NCBI GenBank assembly: GCA_047601665.1
Contig: JASGIT010000001.1
Location: forward strand, 3,410,001 to 3,474,000
DNA: 64,000 nt
Direction: 5' to 3'
From: JASGIT01 sp047601665
GTDB lineage: Bacteria; Pseudomonadota; Gammaproteobacteria; Burkholderiales; Burkholderiaceae_C
Position numbers and translations under genes: made by a program. Of the stretch, positions 58,660-64,000 are shown piece after piece (the first letter of the stretch is position 1; the number at the start of each line of letters is the position of its first letter). The notes under the pieces are model-generated. The model saw nothing but the letters and a program-made list of their open reading frames with translations. It did no database searches and was not told the DNA's origin.

Positions 58660-60345
58660 ATGACTTCGCCGTTCAACGTTCCCGATGAATATTTCCAGGG
58701 CTTCTGGAAGGCCGGCCAGAGCTTCTGGCAGTCCTTCACGAAAGGGGCAGCAGGCCAAGCGGCTGCATCTTCGACGCCGCCCCTGATGCAGTTGCAATCC
58801 CGCTATTGGCAGCAGCAGATGGCGCTGTGGGCAGGCCTTTCCGGTCGGGCAGGAGAGCCGGTCATCGCTGCCGAGCGCGGCGACCGCCGCTTTCACGGCG
58901 AGCAGTGGCGCAGCAACCCCTGGTACAGCCTGCTCAAGCAGAACTACCTGCTGAACGCGCAACTGCTGCGCGACCTGGTGGAAAGCGCAGACGTGGACGC
59001 GAAGCAGAAGCACAAGCTGCGCTTCTTCACGCGCCAGTTCATCGACGCCATGAGTCCGGCCAACTTCCCGTCGGTCAACCCCGACACGATCAAGCTGGCA
59101 TTCGAGACCAAGGGCGAGAGCGTGCGCGCCGGTCTCGCCAATCTGATGACCGATCTGAAGGATGGGCGCATCTCGATCACCGACGAGTCCGCCTTCGAGG
59201 TCGGGCGCAACGTGGCCGTCTCCGAAGGCTCCGTGGTGTTCGAGAACGAACTGTTCCAGCTGATCCAGTACGCGCCGCTGACGGAGAAGGTGGCGGCGAG
59301 GCCGCTGCTGATCGTCCCTCCGTGCATTAACAAGTTCTACATCCTCGACCTGCAGCCCGAGAACTCCTTCGTGCGCTTCGCCTGCGACCAGGGCATGACC
59401 GTGTTCCTGGTGTCCTGGCGCAACCCCGATGCCTCGATGGGCAAGACCACCTGGGACGACTACATCGCGCAGGGCACGATGCCGGCTATTGACACCGCGC
59501 TGGCCATCAGCGGCAGCGACCAACTGAACGCCGTCGGCTGGTGTGTGGGCGGCACGATCCTGTCGTCCACGCTCGCGCTGCTGCGCACGCGCGGCGATGA
59601 CCGCGTAGCCAGCCTGACGCTGCTGACGACGATGCTCGACTTCATGGAGCCAGGCGACCTGGGTGTCTTCGTCGACGAACAGGGTGTGGCGCAGCGCGAG
59701 GCCACCATCGGCAGCGGGGGCATCTATTCGGGCAAGGAACTGGGCTTCGTGTTCCAGACGCTGCGCGCTAATGATTTGATCTGGCCCTACGTGGTCGACA
59801 ACTACCTCAAAGGCAAGAAGCCGCCCGCCTTCGACCTGCTGTACTGGAACGCCGACGCCACCAACCTGCCCGGCCCCATGTACGCCTGGTACCTGCGCAA
59901 CATGTACCTGGAGAACAACCTGCGCGAGCCGAACCGGCTCACGATGTGCGGCACGCCGATCGACCTTGGCCGGATCGACATGCCCAGTTTCGTGCTCGCC
60001 ACGCAGGAAGACCACATCGTGCCGTGGCGCTCGGCCTACCGCACCACGCAACTGGTCGGCGGCCAGTCGCAGTTCGTGCTTGGCGCCAGCGGCCACATTG
60101 CGGGCGTCATCAACCCCCCGTCCAAGAACAAGCGCAGCTACTGGGCCGGCGGCCAGCAGGGCGACGACCCGGAGGCATGGCTCGCTTCCGCGCAAAGCGT
60201 GCCGGGAAGCTGGTGGACGCACTGGATCGACTGGCTGCGCCCGTACCTGGGCGAACAGGTACCAGCCCGCAAACAGCTCGGCAACACACAGTTTCGGCCG
60301 ATCGAGCCGGCGCCGGGGCGCTACGTCCGCGCCCGTGCGGATTGA
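58660..60345 (+). CDS. phaC: Class I polyhydroxyalkanoate synthase
   Basis: 561-residue PHA synthase that polymerises 3R-hydroxyacyl-CoA into storage granules. The lipase-like box GWCVGG holds the nucleophile Cys295; Asp451 (QEDHIVPW) and His479 (GASGHIAG) complete the triad. The size and N-terminal domain fit class I enzymes. It follows a PhaJ-like gene by 27 bases, and no phaA or phaB genes are next to it, which suggests monomers come from beta-oxidation rather than from acetyl-CoA. The ATG has a weak CAGGGA site. Confidence 0.95.
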   Translation: MTSPFNVPDEYFQGFWKAGQSFWQSFTKGAAGQAAASSTPPLMQLQSRYWQQQMALWAGLSGRAGEPVIAAERGDRRFHGEQWRSNPWYSLLKQNYLLNAQLLRDLVESADVDAKQKHKLRFFTRQFIDAMSPANFPSVNPDTIKLAFETKGESVRAGLANLMTDLKDGRISITDESAFEVGRNVAVSEGSVVFENELFQLIQYAPLTEKVAARPLLIVPPCINKFYILDLQPENSFVRFACDQGMTVFLVSWRNPDASMGKTTWDDYIAQGTMPAIDTALAISGSDQLNAVGWCVGGTILSSTLALLRTRGDDRVASLTLLTTMLDFMEPGDLGVFVDEQGVAQREATIGSGGIYSGKELGFVFQTLRANDLIWPYVVDNYLKGKKPPAFDLLYWNADATNLPGPMYAWYLRNMYLENNLREPNRLTMCGTPIDLGRIDMPSFVLATQEDHIVPWRSAYRTTQLVGGQSQFVLGASGHIAGVINPPSKNKRSYWAGGQQGDDPEAWLASAQSVPGSWWTHWIDWLRPYLGEQVPARKQLGNTQFRPIEPAPGRYVRARAD

Positions 60346-60384
60346 GCCCGTTTGCGTGACGACCCAGAGATAGGAAGCACATAC

Positions 60385-61545
60385 ATGTCACTTTGGAAAG
60401 AATTCGAGGACGCCCCGGTCGTCCAGTCGTTCCGGGATTTCGCCCGAGCGCATGTCCAGCCGGTGGCGGCTGAAATCGACCGCGAAGACCGGTATCCCGG
60501 CGATCTCGTGGACCGCGCCGCCGAGCATGGTTTCAATGCGCTCATCGTGCCCACGCGGTACGGGGGCGCGGGCGCCAGCTTCCACCGCGTGGTTTCGTTC
60601 TTCGAAGAGGTGGGGGCGTACAGCGCGGCGGTGGGCATCTCGCTGAATTCGAACTTCCAGGCGCAGAACGCCATCCTGCGCTCGGGTGCGGAATCGTTGC
60701 GCCAGCGTTACCTGCCGCAGTTCGCCAAGGGGCTCAAGGCGTCCTACGCGCTCACCGAGCGCAACCACGGCAGCGACATCCGCACGCTGGACACCCAGGC
60801 CGTGCGGGATGCCGAAGGCTGGCAGTTGAACGGGCAAAAGTCCTTCATCACCTCCGGCACCGGGGCCGACCTGTTCATCATCCTGGCGCAGACCGACGAG
60901 GGCCTGGGCGTGTTCGCCGTGCCGCGTGACGCCGAGGGTGTCAGCACCTACGTCAGCGATCGCAGCGAGACCTTCGGCCTGCGCAACGGGCCGCACGTGG
61001 AACTCGTGCTGAAGGACGTGCGCGTCCCGCACGACCACCTGATCGGCGAGGTAGGCAAGGGCCTGAAGGTGGTGGTCGGCAACCTGAACTATTCACGCAC
61101 GCTCAATGCGGCCATGGCCATCGGCCTGTCGCGCATGGCCTTCGAGGAGTCGCTGGCCTACGTGCGCCAGCGCCAGGCGTTCGGGCAGCACGTCTACGAC
61201 TTCCAGGGCATCCAGTGGTACTTCGCCGAATCGGTGGCCCAGATCGACGCCGCGCGCTTGCTGCTGTACGCGGCCGCCGATGCGATCGACGCGCAGCAGG
61301 ACATCGACCGCCATTCGAGCGAGGCCAAGTTCATGTGCTGCACCGTGGCCAACGCGGTGACGGCCAAGGCCATCCAGGTCTGCGGCGCCTACGGGACGAT
61401 GGTGAATTCGCCTTTCAACCGCTATTGGCGCGATGCCAAGACCTTCGAGATCGGCGGCGGCTCGATGGAAGTGCTCAAGAACAACATCGGGCGCTATCTG
61501 GGACGCCTGGATCTGGGCGAGATCGCGCCTTCGCCCGTGGCCTGA
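60385..61545 (+). CDS. Acyl-CoA dehydrogenase
   Basis: 386-residue acyl-CoA dehydrogenase with ALTERNHGSDIRTL in the FAD motif region (a variant of TEPxxGSD), QAFGQHVYDFQG and AKFMCCTVANAV. The C-terminal site reads FEIGGGSMEVLKNN, so the catalytic Glu of the YEGT type is absent and another residue must serve as base. It could feed enoyl-CoA to the PhaJ-like hydratase two genes upstream. The ATG at 60385 follows TAGGAAGCACATAC. Confidence 0.9.
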   Translation: MSLWKEFEDAPVVQSFRDFARAHVQPVAAEIDREDRYPGDLVDRAAEHGFNALIVPTRYGGAGASFHRVVSFFEEVGAYSAAVGISLNSNFQAQNAILRSGAESLRQRYLPQFAKGLKASYALTERNHGSDIRTLDTQAVRDAEGWQLNGQKSFITSGTGADLFIILAQTDEGLGVFAVPRDAEGVSTYVSDRSETFGLRNGPHVELVLKDVRVPHDHLIGEVGKGLKVVVGNLNYSRTLNAAMAIGLSRMAFEESLAYVRQRQAFGQHVYDFQGIQWYFAESVAQIDAARLLLYAAADAIDAQQDIDRHSSEAKFMCCTVANAVTAKAIQVCGAYGTMVNSPFNRYWRDAKTFEIGGGSMEVLKNNIGRYLGRLDLGEIAPSPVA

Positions 61546-61582
61546 TTTGCCTGCCTGCTCATTTTTCATCCGACAAAACACC

Positions 61583-63088
61583 ATGTTCAGCAACCGCAAC
61601 CTCTCGCATCTCATCACCAGCGCCTTGAAGCGTTCCCCCCACGCGCTGTATGGCACCGACGCCGCTTCCAAGCCGCTGTTCGAAGCCGTGGAACTGGCCC
61701 GCAACCTGGCCCGGCAACTGGCCCATGCGGGCCTGGTGCGCGGCTCCACGGTCGCCTTCATCGGCATCACCAGCGAGCACTACCTGATCCTGTGGATGGC
61801 CTGCCAACTGATGGGCGTGCGCACCGCGCTCATCAACCCGCACTATCCGCAGGAGTTGCTGCGCGACATGCTGGAAGACCTGAAGCCCGATGCTGTCGCT
61901 ACCTTCGACGACACCTATGCCGCGCCCGCCAGCGCCGCCTGGGGCGCATTGGATGCACGCCAGGCCTGGGCTGGACACATCGCTCTGACCCTGCTCAAGC
62001 CCGCATCCGGCGTGGCTGACGAAGGCGACGCCGCCGAGTGGGGCGCACATTGCGCGGGCGGCGACATCGCCAGCTGGATGCACACCTCCGGCACCTCGGG
62101 CCGTCCGAAGTTCTGCGCCCAAAGCCACACCTACTTCATCCGCCTGGGCCGCTTCATCGCCGACAACATGGGCTATACGTGGCGCGACGTGGTCTATGCC
62201 CCCATGCCCATGTTCCACATCAACCCGCTGGGCTACGGCGTGGTGGCGGGCCTGACGGCAGGGGCCAGCACGCTGGGCACGGCGCGGTTTTCCGCCGCCG
62301 GCTTCTGGGATACGGTCAAGCGCATCGGCGCGACCTCGGCCGTGCTGCACGGCACGCCGCTCAAGCTGTTGCTGCAACAGACCAGCACCGAAGACAGCAA
62401 TGGCCATAGCCTGCGCAGCGTGTTCTTTGCGGGTGAAGAATTTCTGCGCAAATTCAACGTGCCCGTGGGTATCACGCTGTATGGCTCGACCGAAGCGGGT
62501 GGCCTGTGCCACATCTGGCAACTGCGCCCCGGTGATGCCGAGCCCGCCAGGGAAGGCCCCACGCAGTACGCGGGCCGCGTGCGCTTCGACATGGACTGCA
62601 AGCTGTCCGACGAGGGCGAAATCCTGGTGAAGCAGCTGTCCGAGCACACCATGTTCTCCGGCTACCTGCGCGACGGCGTGATCGACCCGTCGGTGGATGG
62701 GGAAGGATGGTTCCACACCGGCGACCGGGGCCGCATGGACCAGTACGGCAACTTGGTCTTCATCGAACGCCTGAGCGAAGCCATCCGCGTGAACGGCGAA
62801 TACGTGCCCATCGACTATGTGGAACGCCAACTGGAAGTGGAGGCGGGCCTGACCGAGTTCGCCCTCTGGAGCCGCCCCGACGACGTGAGCGGTCAGCGCC
62901 CCGTGCTGTACGTGACCGACAAGAACCTGGACGTGGCGCGCACCGCGGCAGTCATCAAGGCGCTGCCCGGAATCATGCGGCCCGTGGAACTGCTGTGGAT
63001 CGAGGCCCTGCCGCGCGACACCGGCGTCAACAAGGTACAGCGCCGCCGCCTGCCGGACCAGGCGGTGCTGAAGCGCCACGCGCTGTGA
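61583..63088 (+). CDS. Class I adenylate-forming acyl-CoA ligase
   Basis: 501-residue AMP-forming enzyme. The ATP loop SWMHTSGTSGRPKFCAQSH differs after PK from the usual GVxxTH, STEAGG and GWFHTGDRGRMDQYGNLVFIERLSEAIRVNGEYV supply the A5, A7 and A8 motifs, and the C-terminal Lys lies in TGVNKVQRRRL. It is in the branch near crotonobetaine/carnitine-CoA ligase-like enzymes by general form, not proven. It probably activates the substrate acid for the phaC operon. No clear ribosome site precedes the ATG at 61583. Confidence 0.9.
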   Translation: MFSNRNLSHLITSALKRSPHALYGTDAASKPLFEAVELARNLARQLAHAGLVRGSTVAFIGITSEHYLILWMACQLMGVRTALINPHYPQELLRDMLEDLKPDAVATFDDTYAAPASAAWGALDARQAWAGHIALTLLKPASGVADEGDAAEWGAHCAGGDIASWMHTSGTSGRPKFCAQSHTYFIRLGRFIADNMGYTWRDVVYAPMPMFHINPLGYGVVAGLTAGASTLGTARFSAAGFWDTVKRIGATSAVLHGTPLKLLLQQTSTEDSNGHSLRSVFFAGEEFLRKFNVPVGITLYGSTEAGGLCHIWQLRPGDAEPAREGPTQYAGRVRFDMDCKLSDEGEILVKQLSEHTMFSGYLRDGVIDPSVDGEGWFHTGDRGRMDQYGNLVFIERLSEAIRVNGEYVPIDYVERQLEVEAGLTEFALWSRPDDVSGQRPVLYVTDKNLDVARTAAVIKALPGIMRPVELLWIEALPRDTGVNKVQRRRLPDQAVLKRHAL

Positions 63089-63102
63089 AGGAGAGCCGAG
63101 CC

Positions 63103-63987
63103 ATGAAGATCCACTCCACCTGCCTCACTCCGCCCGCCACCTTCCAGCCCGCGAACTTTGACGTGTCGCGCCTGGCCTGCGATACCCATGCCCACGTGGT
63201 CTCGCCCGACGAATCGGCCTACCCGCTGGTCGCCAACCGCAGCTACACGCCCGTGCCGGCGCCCGAGGCGGACTACCTCGCCATGCTGGACAAGACCGGC
63301 ATGGACCGTGGCGTGCTGGTGCAGATCAGCGTCTACGGCACGGACAACCGCTACATGCTCGAAGTGCTGCGCCGCCATCCCGACCGCCTGCGCGGCATCG
63401 GCGTGGTGGCTCCCGACGTATCCGAGCGCTCACTGCGCGACATGCATGAAGCGGGCGTGCGCGGCCTGCGCCTGAACGTGCTCTACGGCGGTGGGGTCGG
63501 GCTGGACGCGGCGGACACCCTGGCCGCCAAGATCAAGGACATGGGCTGGCACTTGCAACTGCTGCTCGATGCGCGCCAGTTGCCAGGGATGATGCCGCGC
63601 CTGCAAAAGCTGCCGGTGCCCATCGTCGTCGACCACATGGGCCACATGCCCGTGGCGGAAGGGCTGCAAAGCCCCGGCTTCCAGGCGCTGGCGCATTTGC
63701 TGCGTGAAGGCTGGTGGGCCAAGCTCTCGGGCGCATACCGCATCAGCGAAATGCCTGACTACGCCGACGTCACGCCCTGGGCGCAGGCGCTGGTCGAAGC
63801 CGCGCCCGACCGCCTGGTGTGGGGCAGCGACTGGCCCCACGTCGCCGTCAACCCCATGCCCGACGCGGGGCAACTGCGCAACCTCCTCGCCACCTGGGTG
63901 CCCGATGCGGCCGCGCGCAAGAAAATCCTGGTGGACAACCCCGCGCGCCTCTACGACTTTGCCAAGACCGAAGGAGCCGTGCTGTGA
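63103..63987 (+). CDS. Amidohydrolase family 2 protein (LigI/2-pyrone-4,6-dicarboxylate lactonase-like)
   Basis: 294-residue TIM-barrel hydrolase. The HxH motif is DTHAHVVSPDESAYPL near residue 27, followed by VVDHMGHMP, KLSGAYR and the catalytic Asp in VWGSDWPHVAV. These match LigI-type lactonases that open pyrone dicarboxylates in aromatic degradation, but related proteins hydrolyse other lactones. The ATG at 63103 follows GAAGGAGAGCCGAGC. It follows the ligase by 14 bases, so a lactone may enter this pathway. The next gene overlaps its stop. Confidence 0.9.
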   Translation: MKIHSTCLTPPATFQPANFDVSRLACDTHAHVVSPDESAYPLVANRSYTPVPAPEADYLAMLDKTGMDRGVLVQISVYGTDNRYMLEVLRRHPDRLRGIGVVAPDVSERSLRDMHEAGVRGLRLNVLYGGGVGLDAADTLAAKIKDMGWHLQLLLDARQLPGMMPRLQKLPVPIVVDHMGHMPVAEGLQSPGFQALAHLLREGWWAKLSGAYRISEMPDYADVTPWAQALVEAAPDRLVWGSDWPHVAVNPMPDAGQLRNLLATWVPDAAARKKILVDNPARLYDFAKTEGAVL

Positions 63988-64000
63988 CCGCATTCCTCCA
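63984..64000 (+). CDS. 5' end of the next gene (partial)
   Basis: A GTG at 63984 overlaps the amidohydrolase TGA in the GTGA arrangement and has AAGGAG seven bases upstream. Only five full codons (MTAFL) are visible, so no product can be named. Confidence 0.4.

Overview
This 64 kb window is a dense, GC-rich catabolic region. It looks like a chromosome segment of a betaproteobacterium of the Comamonadaceae (Acidovorax/Comamonas type). That placement is an inference from the base composition, the many Bug-type periplasmic binding proteins, the almost uniform AGGAGAC ribosome binding sites, and a palindromic intergenic repeat (core CCAGCGCTTG-N-CAAGCGCTGG) present in ten copies. I see no rRNA, tRNA, CRISPR array, insertion sequence or phage gene.

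Layout. (1) 1-2.2 kb, minus: an atypical SDR and an aromatic-acid type MFS transporter. (2) 2.6-6.4 kb, plus: class I CoA-transferase, Bug protein, acyl-CoA ligase. (3) 20.5-6.5 kb, minus: esterase, Baeyer-Villiger monooxygenase, SDR, binding protein, SDR, MmgE/PrpD, a carboxymuconolactone-decarboxylase-like protein, a binding protein, livHMGF, and a second Baeyer-Villiger monooxygenase. This fits uptake of a carbonyl or alcohol compound, oxidation to an ester or lactone, and hydrolysis. (4) 27.7-20.8 kb, minus: SDR, Bug, D-aminoacylase-type amidohydrolase, SDR, esterase, beta-hydroxyacid dehydrogenase, IclR regulator; a second IclR gene diverges at 27.96 kb. (5) 37.8-28.8 kb, minus: acyl-CoA dehydrogenase, MaoC-like protein, a thiolase-fold protein without the thiolase cysteine, a DUF35 partner, Bug, two CoA-transferases, a thioesterase and an AMACR-type racemase. 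(6) 43.3-38.0 kb, minus: GMC oxidoreductase, binding protein, aldehyde dehydrogenase, LysR. (7) 43.6-46.6 kb, plus: Bug, DUF2889, MmgE/PrpD. (8) 49.6-46.7 kb, minus: acyl-CoA dehydrogenase and two overlapping IclR genes. (9) 49.8-56.8 kb, plus: MaoC hydratase, SDR, thiolase, acetyl-CoA-synthetase-like ligase, IclR, CoA-transferase, i.e. a beta-oxidation set. (10) A LysR gene (56.9-57.8 kb, minus) diverges from 58.2-64 kb, plus: MaoC, PHA synthase, acyl-CoA dehydrogenase, ligase, LigI-like amidohydrolase and the start of another gene.

Taken together these are modules for importing organic acids or ketones, activating them as CoA thioesters, degrading them by beta-oxidation or retro-aldol cleavage, and storing surplus as polyhydroxyalkanoate. 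No module carries a full diagnostic gene set, so substrates remain unknown.

Two regulatory signals tie modules together. A 15-bp imperfect palindrome (ideal TTCCGTA-C-TACGGAA) lies upstream of seven transcription units, consistent with IclR control. A fixed-length 31-bp motif lies upstream of three units. The most unusual coding module is the 34.4-37.8 kb set, which resembles the hydratase/aldolase/DUF35 machinery of steroid side-chain degradation but has altered active-site residues.
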